Below, piece by piece: positions 20,110 to 34,200 of a stretch of 64,000 nt of DNA. The DNA is from Symbiodinium natans. Lineage: Eukaryota; Sar; Dinophyceae; Suessiales; Symbiodiniaceae. Position 1 is the first letter of the stretch, and the number at the start of each line of letters is the position of its first letter. The position numbers and the translations under genes are program-made. The notes under the pieces are model-generated. The model did no database searches, was not told where the DNA came from, and worked only from the letters and a program-made list of their open reading frames with translations. The stretch is from the NCBI GenBank assembly GCA_905221605.1, contig CAJNDS010002657.1, forward strand, positions 468,501-532,500, read 5' to 3'.

Positions 20110-23100
20110 GCCAGTTGCAGAAAGCTCTTTGTCTTTGCTTTTTGCACCACTCCGGGTTTACTAGGCAGGATCAGTCATGCCACAAACAGCCCCAAACGTT
20201 GTAACATACAGAGCCTTGCACGGCAATCCCATTCCCCTATGATTACATGCATCACAAACCCCCGCCCCCAAACTGTAGCCCCTAACATGCTACAATTCTG
20301 CAGAGCGCCCAATACTTTTTCAGCAAGGAAGATACCTGAATCCGAATCAAGACCTCCACATAATTTAAGGCAAAATGACCCTGAAATCAGGGGTATGGGG
20401 CCTTTGGACAAGCCCTTCAACCCTCCAGGGATAAGGCTCTGGGATGGTTTCGATTTCCGGCTTTTGCCCTGGGGCTCAAGCAGCCCGAAGCACGAACCTC
20501 AAGCCCAAAGGCCTCAACGCCCCCCCCATCCCTCAACCCGTCAGCCCCCCCCAAGCCCTGAAAGCCCCTACTCACCCGGCAACAGGTCCTGGCTGGGCCC
20601 GATCATCCTATGGAGGTCGTCCAGGGACAGGTGCGGGCCTTACAGCTCTACATTGGGGTTTAGGGTTTAGGGTTTAGGTTTAGGGTTTAGGGTTTAGGGT
20701 TTAGGGTTTCGAGTTTAGGGTTGAGGGTTAGGGTTGTGGTGGTGGGTAGAACCCCTAGCCGATGAGGTGTCCATCCAGGGTCCTTCGAGTTGGGTTTCGG
20801 AGTGCGCTCGAAGCCTGGTGTATGCCCAAACTCCAAAGCCTCAACCCCAAACCCTAAACCCTAAACCCTAAACCCTAAACCCTAAACCCTAAACCCTACA
20901 CCCTAAACCCTACACCCTAAACCCCCCGAAGCCAAAACTCTGCATCCCGAGCCCCCAACCCAAAAATCCCAAACCCCAACATCCGATCCTTCAAGACTGA
21001 GGTCACGGAAGCTCCCCAGGCTCCCCAGCCACAGGCCATGCGATTCTTTTGTAGCGTTGCTGGGTGGGGTGGTTTAGGGTTTAGGGTTTAGGGTCTTGAG
21101 TTCGGGCTGAGGTATTGATATTCGGCGGTAAGATCGAAACCTTCCCAGCTATTCAAGGTGCGATTTTCTCGCATGCGGATGCTCAGTGCTTGCTTCCAGC
21201 CCACCTACAAAGCCAATGGTAACCCTAGTAATTATAATCCTTATGGGGCCCCACAGCCCATGCCAGCCGGTTACTTATCATTTGGGGTGTGACGCGCCCA
21301 AACCCTCAAAACTGAAATCCTCAAGCCCGAAACCTTAAAACCGTGAGCCCCAAACCCTTCAAACCCTGAAGCCCCAAAGCCGCCAGGCCATGCCGGCCCC
21401 GCAGCCCATGCCGGCGCCGCAGCCCATGCCGGCCGGGCCCTTCAGTGTTGGGATATGGCGCTCCGAAATCCTCGAACAGAAGCCATCAAGCCCGAAGCCC
21501 TGAAACCCTTTAAGCCCCAAACCCTTCAAACCCTGAAGCCTCAAAGCCGCCAGGCCCCCATGCAGCCGCAGGGTGCACCCTACGGGGCCCCGCAGCCCAT
21601 GCCGGCCGGCCCCTTAAATGTCGGCATATGTCCTCCAACTGAAGCCCTCAACCGCGAAACCCTGAAACCTTTCAAACCCTGCCTCAAAGCCACCAGGCCC
21701 CAATGCAGCCGCAGGGTGCACCCTACGGGGCCCCGCAGCCCATGCCGGCGCCGCAGCCCATGCCGGCCGGGCCCTTCAGTGTTGGGATATGGCGCTCCGA
21801 AACAGAAGCCATCAAGCGCGAAGCCCTGACACCCTTTAAGCCCAAACCCTTCAAACCCTGAAGCCTCAAAGCCGCCAGGCCCCAACGCAGCCGCAGGGCG
21901 CACCCTATGGGGCCCCACAGCCCATGACGGCCGGGCCCTTAAACTTTGGGGCGTGATGCTCTCCGAGTAAACCCTGAGGCCCGAAGCCTAAAGCGTAAAG
22001 CCCAAACCCTGAAGCCTCACCACCGTCAGGTCCCTGAAGCTTTGGGGAAGCCTTTAACCCACATCCTTAAAGCCCCAAGCTGCCCTAAACCCTGATGTCG
22101 AATTCTGTAGAAGAATCGAAACAAGAAACTGAAACCACCCCCCCCCCCCCCCCCCAAGTGTTAAGCTCTACATCCGAACCCCCTGAGCCATACTACTTCT
22201 TTTTAGTCATCCCTGCCTTACTTGGGTCTTCTTCTGAGCATTCGAGGATCCCGGATCCGTGGGTCCCTTCCGCATCCTGGGCAGGTGCCGGCCACGACCA
22301 CCATCGGTGAGCCCGTCTACCTGCCACCCACGACCGCCCCGACCGAGGATCGTGGGGACTTGCAGCCCCAAACTTAAATCCTAATTCCGAGACAAGCCAA
22401 AATGCGGCCGCCTGAAGCCTGAAAGCCCCAAAGATCGAAGTCAGTGAATATGGGCTGAGGCCGTGATTGCCAACCTCACAGGCCCAGCAACCCCAGCAAC
22501 CCGATTGCCTGAAAGCCCTTTTCACTTAGGGGTACTTGGGGAGATAATTTCTAATTTTTGGGCACTCTAATTCCTAAGAAACAGCAAAAAATAGTTTTTG
22601 CTGGGGATAGTATTAATAAACCCCGAGCCACAGGCTCCGGCGCAGATGGAGCCTGCGGCCTATGCTCCGGCGACGCAGGCACGGAACCCTTGTGAAGGGT
22701 TTAGGGTTTAGGGTTTAGGGTTTAGGGTTTAGGGTTTAGGGTTTAGGGTTTAGGGTTAAGGTTTTGGGTTTTTGGCACCAATAAGTTCATATAGGTTTTT
22801 ACAAGGTATACATGGTCGACTTTTTCTGGGTGGCGTTGGGAATCAGGCATCGCTGGGCTAGAGAGATGCAGGGAAGCACGCTGCAGTCGCTTTATTTCTG
22901 GGGCGGTTCCATTGCAGCCTAAGTTGGGAGGTACGCGTGCTTAGAAAATCCTGAGTCTTCGAGCTTGTGGCGGAGCTCTTGAAGCCCGACAAAGCGTAGA
23001 CAACTCCCCAAGCCCAGACGTTCAGGACTTTCTGTCTCTGCCAGGTCTTTAAGGATACTGAGGCGTTCAAATCTTTCAAGCTGAGAAGTGAAGGCTGAGA

Positions 23101-26100
23101 GCATACAATCTAGGGTTTTGAGGGTTTTGTGATACTTATTTGTAGGGTTGCCTGTGCCTTGATTACGTCTCAACCTGCTTTTAAGTGCCACAAACCTTCG
23201 CGTACAGGTTTCTTACATGCGTTCTGCCGAGAAGAACCGTAGTTTTTTACTTTTCTCCCCGGTCTGGGGTGGTTAGATTGCTCGTGCCCATCCCGGCCAG
23301 TGCTCCCAGAGAATCCTGCAAAGAGTCCAGCGAATTCTCTGTGGAGCGCCCATCAGATCCCCCCCTCCCTTCCCCCCCCTTCCCCCCCACCCCAAGAGCA
23401 TCCCGCGGAGAGTCCTGCGTAGGGTTTAGGGTTTAGGGTTTAGGGTTTCGGGTTTGGGGTTTAGGGTTTAGGGTTTAGGGTTTAAGGTTTAGGGTTTAGG
23501 GTTTAGGGTTTAGGGCGTCCCTGCCCTACAGCATCCCTGTGCACCCCGACCGCGGAGCATCCCGAAGTGCCGTCTCGGGGTCGTGTTTTTAAGCGACCGG
23601 TTGAAGACCATCCGCAGCCTTTCAAAGTAAGGGGACCCTTTTTTAAGACACCTTTTTTCTTCATACGGCGTCATACGGTTCTTTGTAAGACAGGCCCCGC
23701 CCCAACCAGACCCTGGTCCAAAACAACCCCTACCAAGCCTCCTAGACTCTACGCGCGAGTTCTGTGAGTCCAACCTAATTTGGGTTTATGGTTTAGGGTT
23801 TAGGGTTTAGGGTCTTATTCTGAGCATTGGTGGATCCCAGAATCGTAGGTCGCGAGCCTTCTGCGTCCTCAGCAGGTGCCGACCACGACCACCATCGGTG
23901 AGCCCGTGTACCTGCCGCCCACGACCGCCCCGGCCGAGGTTCGTGGGGACTTGCTTTACCGACACTGGCAAGCCTGCAGCCCTAAACTCAAATCCTAATT
24001 CCGAGACAAGCCGACATGTAGCCTGAAGCCTGACAAGCAACCCCCTGAAAGCCCTTTTCGTGAGCCACATGCTCCGGTGCAGATGGAGCCTGCAGCTTAT
24101 GCCTGAGCTTTAGCACCCTAGCGGATTTCTGCTTGGGACTTTGAGTCTTCAGGTATTCGGTTTTCCCTGCAAGCCCTGCATTGTTCGAAACACTGTGAAG
24201 CACTGAAAGCCCTGACGAATCAGGGTGCCCCTCAGACGGCTCCGGCCTATGGCGCTCCGGGCCCAGCCTACGGCGCTCCGGCCCCAGCCTACGGCGCTCC
24301 GCAGATGGCGCCTGCCACCTACGCTCCGGCAACGCAGGCACGGAACCCCCTGACCAAAATGCAAGCCCCAAGCCTCGAACACCTCTGCAGCCCAAAGCCC
24401 TCCCTCCTTGCATCAACCCTAGCTCGGTGTGATATCTTTGAGCAACCGAGTTGGGTTTATCTAGCAGGATGTCAAGTGTCAGTGTGAGCTGTATGCAAAC
24501 CCTTGAAAGACGGCACAGACCTCGTAGCTGTGGCATAGGGTCATGGTCCTTGTCGTTGTTTTTCGGTGCAGGGCTTTGATATTTCAGGTGCTTTTCCATG
24601 CATGCTTATTGGTGCACATCATTTTTTGGGACATGGTTGTTCGCCAGGCGCCAACGACAACCACCATCGGTGAGCCGGTGTACCTGCCTCCCATCACTGC
24701 GCCTGCTGAGGCCCCATAGTGACCATAGAGGAGCTGTAGCCACATAACTTCTGTCGTGTAAGTATAAATGCTAATGCACTGGCCAAGAGGCAAGCAGCTA
24801 GCATATATCGACCTCTCATAGTATGCATGCTGGAACATGGGGGTCTGAATACGTTGAAAGTATCCCGTGAGCTGCATGTGCAAGCAGAGTTGTTCGAAAC
24901 ACTGTGAAGCACTGAAAGCCCTGACGAATCAGGGTGCCCCTCAGACGGCTCCGGCCTATGGCGCTCCGGGCCCAGCCTACGGCGCTCCGGCCCCAGCCTA
25001 CGGCGCTCCGCAGATGGCGCCTGCCACCTACGCTCCGGCAACGCAGGCACGGAACCCCCTGACCAAAATGCAAGCCCCAAGCCTCGAACACCTCTGCAGC
25101 CCAAAGCCCTCCCTCCTTGCATCAACCCTAGCTCGGTGTGATATCTTTGAGCAACCGAGTTGGGTTTATCTAGCAGGATGTCAAGTGTCAGTGTGAGCTG
25201 TATGCAAACCCTTGAAAGACGGCACAGACCTCGTAGCTGTGGCATAGGGTCATGGTCCTTGTCGTTGTTTTTCGGTGCAGGGCTTTGATATTTCAGGTGC
25301 TTTTCCATGCATGCTTATTGGTGCACATCATTTTTTGGGACATGGTTGTTCGCCAGGCGCCAACGACAACCACCATCGGTGAGCCGGTGTACCTGCCTCC
25401 CATCACTGCGCCTGCTGAGGCCCCATAGTGACCATAGAGGAGCTGTAGCCACATAACTTCTGTCGTGTAAGTATAAATGCTAATGCACTGGCCAAGAGGC
25501 AAGCAGCTAGCATATATCGACCTCTCATAGTATGCATGCTGGAACATGGGGGTCTGAATACGTTGAAAGTATCCCGTGAGCTGCATGTGCAAGCAGAGTT
25601 GTTCGAAACACTGTGAAGCACTGAAAGCCCTGACGAATCAGGGTGCCCCTCAGACGGCTCCGGCCTATGGCGCTCCGGGCCCAGCCTACGGCGCTCCGGC
25701 CCCAGCCTACGGCGCTCCGCAGATGGCGCCTGCCACCTACGCTCCGGCAACGCAGGCACGGAACCCCCTGACCAAAATGCAAGCCCCAAGCCTCGAACAC
25801 CTCTGCAGCCCAAAGCCCTCCCTCCTTGCATCAACCCTAGCTCGGTGTGATATCTTTGAGCAACCGAGTTGGGTTTATCTAGCAGGATGTCAAGTGTCAG
25901 TGTGAGCTGTATGCAAACCCTTGAAAGACGGCGCAGACGCTGTTTGAGTCTTGCCGTCGTTGGGGGTTATTTCTGCAACTGGACACCCTGCAACTTCATG
26001 GCATTTGCGCCTCCAGGCAGACGCTAAACCCTAAACCCTAAACCCTAAACCCTAAACCCTTAAAGTGTTACCGCTTTGCTCACGGCAGCAGGTGCCTGGC

Positions 26101-29100
26101 TCCGTGCCTGGCACTACCACCGTCGGCGAGCCTGTCTACCTGCCACCCATCACTGCCCCAGCGGAGGCGCCCTCCCATGTTTCGGGGCGTCGGCTGTGGG
26201 GTTTGAGGGCTGAGGGCTTAGGGTTCGGTTTAAGGTCTTACTCCTGAAAGGGAAAGAGTGCCGTTCAAAGCAGTAGCTGGGGTGTGAGCCAGTGAAAGTC
26301 TCGACGCATCAGGGCGCCCCTCAGATGGCTCCGGCCTATGGCGCTCCGGGCCCAGCCTACGGCGCTCCGGCTCCAGCCTACGGTGCTCCAGCCCCAGCCT
26401 ATGGCGCTCCGACCTATGGTGCCCCGGCCCCAGCCTACGGCGCTCCGGCATACGGCGCGCCCGCCACGATCCAGGCCGAGAATCTTTCTCGGGTGTTTGC
26501 TGGAGCCGAGCCTAAGCATCTATGTTCGGCCTGCAGAGGGTTGCAAGTCACAAGTGTCCGAAGTTCTGGTAGCTAATGGCTACCCTAAGTTACCCAGTAG
26601 TACCTGCATTCGAAATCCCTCAACCCTAAACCCTAAACCCCAAACCCCAAACCCTAAACCCTGAACCCTGAACCGCAGCCTGGTTACGCTCCGGGCTACG
26701 GTGCGCCGACCACCATGCAGGCGCCCAGCGAAAGAGCCAAGCACGCGTTGTGGTTCTCGGGGTCTTAAGGTTTGAGGTTCAGGAGTTTGGGGGGCTGGGG
26801 GGTGTAGGGTTCGTGATTCAGGCTTCAGGCTGAAGGAATCTTAAACCCGAATAGAAGTGTGTAAGGTTGGGGAGCTCCAAGCAAGGCAGCCGGGTCCATT
26901 TTGCCTGAAGTGGTGTGCTGCATCTTGTCGGGCTCAGGGTTTAGAGTCTCAGGTTTATGGTGCGCCTTAAGCCCTGAACCCTCCTGAGCCCGAGAGACCC
27001 TAAGAAATCCAAGCCCCAAGCATGTCAGAGATGTTGCTGCTGCTCCGACTCTGCACCTCGCCACTCTTTGTGTATAATTGACTGGGTTTCAGTATGAGCA
27101 GAAGGCCCAAAGCCTCGGCCAATGCCCAGTGCTGCCCTTTTCGCAAGTTTGGGTCTTGGGTTTCCTTTCTGCAGTTTGCCAACAAGAGAAGGCACCCTCA
27201 TCATCATTGTATCAAGCCCCAAACTTTGCCCTAAACCACAGGCCCCAAAGCCCAAATCCGACAAGATCCACAGTTCGATAGCTCGCAGAAAACCCGACCC
27301 AATATCTCTTAAGTAGGGAGTCCATCCTTAGAGGGGACAGTTCAGCCCAACTCCCTTCCCGTTTGCTGGGGAGCTATTTGCGAAAAGCTGTTGGCGGTGC
27401 CCTGCTAAACCCTAACCCCCAAACCCCAAACCCCAAACCCAAAGCCCTTAAAACCTTTCTTGGGCTCTAGATCAGGAAGGGCCACAAAACCCCATGGCCC
27501 ACAGAAGGAAGCCCAGCTGCCGCCCAAGTAGGGGCTGTACCTCAAAGTCTTTCTGGGGTTTAGGGTTTAGGGTTTAGGGGGAGTAATGGTGAATTCAGGT
27601 AAGGCTCAGGTTTCGGGGGGGGGGGGGGGGGGGGGGGGGGGTTGGGGTTTAGCTTCAACTCAAGAACCCCGCAAGCTCTTGAAGCTAATTTCTATAGACC
27701 CCCTGATGAGAATCATCGGAAGCCTGCTAACCTACAAAGAGACCGTTTTTGGGGTTCGTAAAGTAGGGATTCGGATCTTGGCAGGGCGGTGCGATGCCAG
27801 GCCCACCCGCCGAAGTCATGGTTTGAGAGCGGGTTCGGAGATAGAGGATGATATTTCTGAAAAGCTCTACGCCCTCAACCTCATAGAGCCTTTCTGTTCG
27901 TGGGCTTGTGGTCTTGGGTGTAAGTGACTGTTTATTGGGTTGGTTGTGGTTGTGGTCGTGGTCGTGGTTGTGGCTGTGGTTGTCCTGTTTTGTTAGTCTC
28001 GTTTTTTGTGTTCTTGACATTGTTATTATGGGTGCTGGTCTCGATCTTGTTGCAGTTTTCGTAGTCTTCTTCTTGGTGGTGCGCCCATCACAAGCACGCC
28101 ATGCCACAAGATCGAGGTCCCAAACTCCTACGCCTCAGAATCCCAAGTCTAGGTTCCCCGTAGACTTTCGCCCAGACATCGGTTGCGATGTCGTTCGGCA
28201 GGGTTTAGGGTTTAGGGTTTAGGGTTTAGAGTTTAGGGTTTAGGGTTTAGGGTTTAGGGTTTAGGGTTTAGGGTTTAGGGTTTAGGGTTTAGGGTTTAGG
28301 CTTTAGTGTTCAGAGCTTCAGCGCGACAAAGGCAAGGGCAGTGATGATTCTAGTACGCCTTCGGCGGGAGTAGTAACCAACATGAGTGACACGATGCACA
28401 TCCCCAAGCTCTGAACGCTAGACCCTAGTGTTTGGGATTGTTTACTACTATTATTATTATTATCATTGTTATGATTAAACTATACTTATATTTATATCTA
28501 TATCTATATTTATATCTATATCTATATCTATATCTATGTCTATGTCTATATCTATATAGTCATATTTGTATTTATAGTTTATATATATTTATATCTAGCC
28601 CCCTGAACATGAAAGAGGCCCGAAGCGCGAGATGCTCCACATGCCAGGTACCGTGTACCCCGGCACTGTCATGCAGGGCGCCCCCGGCACGGACATCTTC
28701 ACCATGATGGACCATCTTAGGGTTTAGGGTTTAGGGCCTAGGGTTTAGGGTTTAGGGGTTTAAGGTAAAACTTGTATCATCTATATACATCTATACTGTA
28801 ATGGCATCTTTCACTTTCCTGCTTTTCATGCCCCGTCCTAAGGAAATTGCTAATTTGGGTTTCTGGTAGCAGCTACGAACAATCTTTCCAAAGTGCCTTT
28901 TTGCGCATGCTACTGGCAGCTTCTAAGCCGTAACTCTTCACATAAGCCAGCCAAATGCAAGCTGCAATGCTTGATGCCCACTGCGGTTGCTGAACCACCC
29001 AAACTGCACCCACCAAAGTCCCAAATAAGGTGTGCAAATTAAGGACCGTGGGTCTGGGCCTGAGACCCCCCAAGCCTTTGAACCCTACACACTAGACCCT

Positions 29101-29983
29101 ACACACTAGACCCTAAACCCTAAACCCTAAACCCTAAACCCTAGACCCTAAACCCTAAACCCTAAACCCTAAACCCTAGACCCAGCCCTGTGACTGTGAT
29201 GCCCCGTCCCCCACCGCAGGACACCAACAACGACGGCGTTGTGTCCCGCGACGAGCCACTGGGCCGCAGTGCAGCTTGGGGTTTTGGGGGTCAGGGTTTG
29301 GGGTTTAGGGTTTAGGGTTTAGGGTTTAGGGTTTAGGGTTTAGGCTTTAGGGTTTAGGCTTTTCAGGGGCTTGCGGGCTCAGTGCTTCATCAGCTCGGGT
29401 TCGAGAGGCCTGTTGTTGTTCTTTCCTGCTTCTCATGTCCCGCCCCTTTCCGGGGCGCGTTAGCGTTTTTTTAGCGCGCCTGGGCTTCGGTTGCTGGATA
29501 AGGGTCCTTGCTGCTTTTTATCTTGGCACAGCGGCTGAAGTCGCTGTGCACATCGGCTTTTCGAAAGCTCTTCTTTCGCATACCTGTCGAGGGCTGAGCG
29601 CGGCCTTTACTTTGCACAGTCGTTGAAAAATCGGCAGAGGATGTAGATTGGGCGCATTCCAACGATGTGCACAGCCAAAACTTTCTGAACCCCCAATGAA
29701 CACACTCAACTGAAGCACTCACCACAACACGTCAAAAACTTGACCCTTACCACAAACATGCAAAACAACACTGCCAGGAGCCTCGAACACAAATGTTGTT
29801 GCAGTCCGTGAACCCTTGAAAGTTTTAACTTTAAGTCGAAGCTTAGGGCTTCAGGACTCAAGGATTCAGGATGTTGGTCATTCATACGAGCTCTGTTAGG
29901 TTGTTGTGTGTCGGGCGATCTTGAGGCAGCGAGGCAGCCATAGCTCATCCAGCCATCCCCCTAAGGCGCCCGGAAGAAAGAAA

Positions 29984-30017
<34 letters not shown>

Positions 30018-31191
30018 CCCGTACATAGTGGTTATAGTAGTACGTTGAATACGTCATCCTGTGTATACACCATGTGTGTCTGACATTACAAAACCCGAAG
30101 CCATTAGAATGCTACACCGCCTCGGCCCCTCCTGTCCCTGAGCTTAGGGGTACTTGGAAATAGTTTTTATTTTTTTGGGCACTAGAATTCCTAAGAAACA
30201 GCAGAAAAGTCATTGTTGCTAGGCTTCCAAGTTCAGTATAGCCTCTTGGCCCCTAGGTTCGCCGCGGCCATGAAGTCGGGTGGCGTGGTGCCGGTTGGAG
30301 CCCGGATCTCGGGGCAGGGCTGAGGCTTCGGGGTTTCGGGGTTTCGGGGTTTAGGGGTTTAGGGGTTTAGGGGTTTAGGGGTTTAGGGGTTTAGGGGTTT
30401 AGGGGTTTAGGGTTTAGGGTGTGATCCCTATATTCCCTACCCGTTCTAGGGGGAAGGAGTGTCGGGCTGACGGTTGAAGGCTTTCTTTGGTCTGTCGCGA
30501 CATCAGGGTTCCGGAAGGGAGATGGAGGGTTCAAAGTTGAGGAGTTGCCCTAAACCCTAAAACCCTACACCCTAAACCCCTAAACCCCTAAACCCTTAAA
30601 CCCCTAAACCCCTAAACGAGATTCGTGCTGAGGCTGACGATTGTTGAGAAAGTTGTTGCAGTTCGGGATTTTCCGCCCAGAGTTCCTCTCGGGGGTGGTC
30701 GGGAGTACGAAAAATAGGGGCCTTATGGGGGTCCTTATTATCAGGGAATCCTACTAATTTTGGATCGATATCAGGGGTCCCTTGTTTTCGTAAACCCCCA
30801 TATTCAAGGGCGCCACGCTCACCCTCAACCTGGCTTGGGACGTGTCATGATTTCAGGGTCCCTGCGCGCTTTTCAGGGTTTTGGAGGTGCTCTTACAGTG
30901 CTCTTGATTTCCGAGGCAGTCAGTGTCGTTCAGCATCCGAAGTTGTGCGGCCTTCACAAAGCCCACTTCACTTGCAGTTGCATCGTGAAGCTCCCCAACA
31001 AACCCAAAAACCCATCTAGTTTCACAGCCCGGATCCCAGAAGCCCTTGACAAACTCGAAACCCCAAGCTGTCAACCTGCAGACCACCAACTGCCCGGCTT
31101 GCGGCAACGTGTACGCGGACGACGCGGTCTTCTGCCGGAAGTGCGGCCGCAAGCGCGACGAGGCGCGAACTGATGCAGAGTTGGAAAAAGC

Positions 31192-31222
<31 letters not shown>

Positions 31223-34200
31223 TCCAACGAAAGCGACAGTGTAGTTGAACCCGACGGGTGTGCGTGTGCCGGTCAAGGCCGCATGAAGCCAAGAGAGTGG
31301 AGGCGTCTGGGGGTTTCTGAATTGAGGGCTTGGGCCTGGAGGTTTCCTTGCCTGTGACGCTTTCGTGGGGATCTCTTCTAGGGCTCTGCGACTCAGAATC
31401 GCAGGACATCTCCCGGAATAGGGCTGATCCTACCCCCAATCGTACCCGTACACCATCCTGAGCCCGAAGCCCGAAACCTCGACTGTTTGCCAGAGGCTGC
31501 CAGAGGGTCTCCACCCCCCCAGTGTATCATGGATCTGGTCGGTTGGCTGAAGTATGGTTCCATTGTGCTCTAGCGGGGAATATACGGGAATTGCGACCCC
31601 CCCCCCGCCCCCACATCAGAACATCATTTGGAAGCACATGTGGCAGAAGGCTTACTTGGTTCCGGCCAACTACCATTTCGGGGGATAGGGTCTAGGGTGT
31701 AGGGTGCTGTGCGCGACCGCTGCCTCAGCCGCTAGGTGCAGAAATCCTGAGAATGGCGTTTTTGCACAACTGCACGCGGTCTCAGGCATAGGCAAGTCCC
31801 GTGCGTGTGCGCACGCGAGACGCAGCCACTTAGGACATCTCAGAGGTGAGGGTCTCTGAGAGTTCGCGGTCTCGATGCCAGCCAAAGCCATGGAGGGGTG
31901 GAAGCAACTGTGAGATGCAAGCTGAAAGCGGCGTTAGCCAAGCTCCCGAACCCCGAACTTAAGTGCCCTCTATTTCGTACCTAAACCCTAAACCCGAAAC
32001 CCTAAACTTTTAAACCCCAAGCCCTATGGGACTGTGATGGCCTAAATTCCTTGCACTGTCTTGTGCACAGGAACCTCAAGCACATGTCTAAACCCCCGAA
32101 GAACCTCAGGCGCCACAACCCTGAACGTTGCGGGGTCAGACGTATCCGGGCAAGAAGTTCACGACAAGCAACGCCCAGAAAGTCTCTCAGATCACCCTGG
32201 AAGCAGAAGTCTTTGGAAGGTTGCCAGCAGTAAGCTCATGAAGTAACCCTAAACCCTAAACCCTAAACCCTAAACCCTAAACCCTAAACCCTAAACCCTA
32301 AACCCTAAACCCTAAACCCTAAACCCTAAACCCTAAACCCTACACCCATGAAGTAAAGGTCCAGGCGGCGCAATCCGAAATCCTTGATGTCGGCTGGCAA
32401 GCGCGATCGATATCCATTGTTTCCTGAACTGGCAGAGGGCCGTGAGAACATTGCCCCATGCTGCGTATGGCGATCCCTGCAGTATAAATGTAAAAAATAT
32501 ATACATATATATGTATATATATATATACACATATAATATAATATATGTATATATATATATATATAGGTGTAGCAAAGTTCCCACAGTAATTGGTAGCCGA
32601 TCGCAAGGTTTTCGGCTCTGGTTGGGGTTGAGTTTTTCTTTCCTGTTCTTTGATCTGATGTCTCGAGCAAACATCTCAGCACCCTGTTCGTGCGTTTCGT
32701 GTTCGCGTTCGGAGTGTGTATGTGTATGTCGTGCTCTTGCTGGGAGACTCCGTGCCGTGTCTGAGAAGGCTCCGAATCCGGTTATTCTTCGGAAAAGTGT
32801 TTGCCGAGTCTTTTCTACTTGTGCCTGGTTTGAGCAAGCCTTCCTCGGGATCTGTCCAGGATTGTCAGTGTTTCAAGAAGCTATGTGTATATGGGTGAAA
32901 CCAAGACAGTCTTCTTGTGCAGACTCGGTGCTGGCTTCAGGGAGGCTCTAAGTCCACGTCTCTTTTCACAAGAAGTGGATGTCCAGAAAGAGCTTAAACC
33001 CTAAAACCCTAAAACCCTAAAACCCTAAACCCTAAATCCTAAACCCCTGCGATTTTGTCCGGCCCCTGCTGTCCAAGGTTTTGCATTCCGCCTCTTACGG
33101 GCGCGTTTGATTGATTTCAGAGCAGCGCCGGGGCAACTCGAGCACTTCTTGGTATGCAAGGTAGGAATACGGGGTCTTTCCCAAACTAGGGGTATCCCTT
33201 TTGTCGACCCCCCCCCAAAATAGAATCCCCTTGGAGCCTTGGAGGGACCCCCGAAAAGGGGTACCCTTATGTTCGGAACCCCCCCCCCAGCAAATACTCA
33301 ACCACCTGCATGCTGGATCATGGGCCTCAAGCCTCAGAGTTTAAAAAGTGGGGCCGTAGGGTTTAGGGTTTAGGGTTTAGGGTTTAGGGCGGAGGCTCCT
33401 CAACCCCAAGACCCCTCATCCTGTGTGGCAGATAAATTAGCGCCGGCCCTCTTTGTTGCCAACGAAGTCCATAAACCCTAAACCCTAAACCCTAAACCCT
33501 AAACCCTAAACCCTAAACCCTAAACCCTAAACCCTAAACCCTAAACCCTAAACCCTACACCCTAAACCCTAAACCCTAAACCCCAAACCCCAAACCCTAA
33601 ACCCTGTACGCTCTATAGAAGCCCTATAGGCCCCATACGCCCTGTACGCCCCACATGCCCTAGGAGCCCTTTCCGCTCTAGCAGTATGAGCCCTAAGCCC
33701 TTGGACACATCGGGCTCCAAGCCACGAACATGACTTTCTTGCACTCCCTTGTGCGAATTGGGGTTTAGGGCTTAGGGTTTAGAGACCTCCTAAACCTAAG
33801 CCCTAAACCCTAAACCTTTTACTCCCCACGTCAAACCCAGAAGGCAAGGTTCAGGGTTCTAGGCCCTAGGCTCCAAGGAAAATGGTCACCATGTTATGAC
33901 AGTGAGAACCTTGCAACGAGGGCACCCCCCCCTGGTCAAGAACAGAAGTAACAAATAAACCCTAAACCCTAAACCCTAAACCCTAAACCCTAAACCCTAA
34001 GACCCTAAACCCTAGACCCTAAAAAGCCGTAAAAAGCCGTGGTTTCAAGCTCGCTGTTGCCTGGAGCCTGTGGATTTTCCACGCGAATCCTGGAGGGCAA
34101 AGTGCCTTCGGGTCCTCAACAGGGCTTAGGCTCTAAACCCTAAACCCTAAACCCTAAACCCTAAACCCGAAACCCTAAACCCTGGGTTCGGAGGTTTAGG

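Larger units (their letters stand above)
24181..25931 (+). repeat. Perfect 709-bp tandem unit, about 2.5 copies
   Basis: Units start at 24181, 24890 and 25599. As far as I can read, they are identical over full units. The third stops near 25931, where GGCACAGACC becomes GGCGCAGACG. Each full unit holds two exons (38 and 21 codons) in phase 0, so each adds 59 residues in frame. Confidence 0.95.
26721..28631 (+). other. Stretch without a secure exon
   Basis: Mostly short CCCTAAA-like repeats, a long poly-G run (27617-27641), GTGGTTGTGGTC repeats (27940-27990) and the 28202 TTTAGGG tract. A weak candidate exon reads KEAQLPPK near 27508-27531. Confidence 0.45.

Noticed and set aside
23988-25834. 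Minus-strand open frames of 140-200 codons repeated three times
   Set aside because: They are the antisense of the 709-bp tandem unit; the + strand shows exons with splice sites and biased composition.
32061-32246. Possible coding stretch (GKKFTTSNAQKVSQITLE)
   Set aside because: Open in more than one frame, no domain recognised, no convincing acceptor in phase, and no paralogue to compare.
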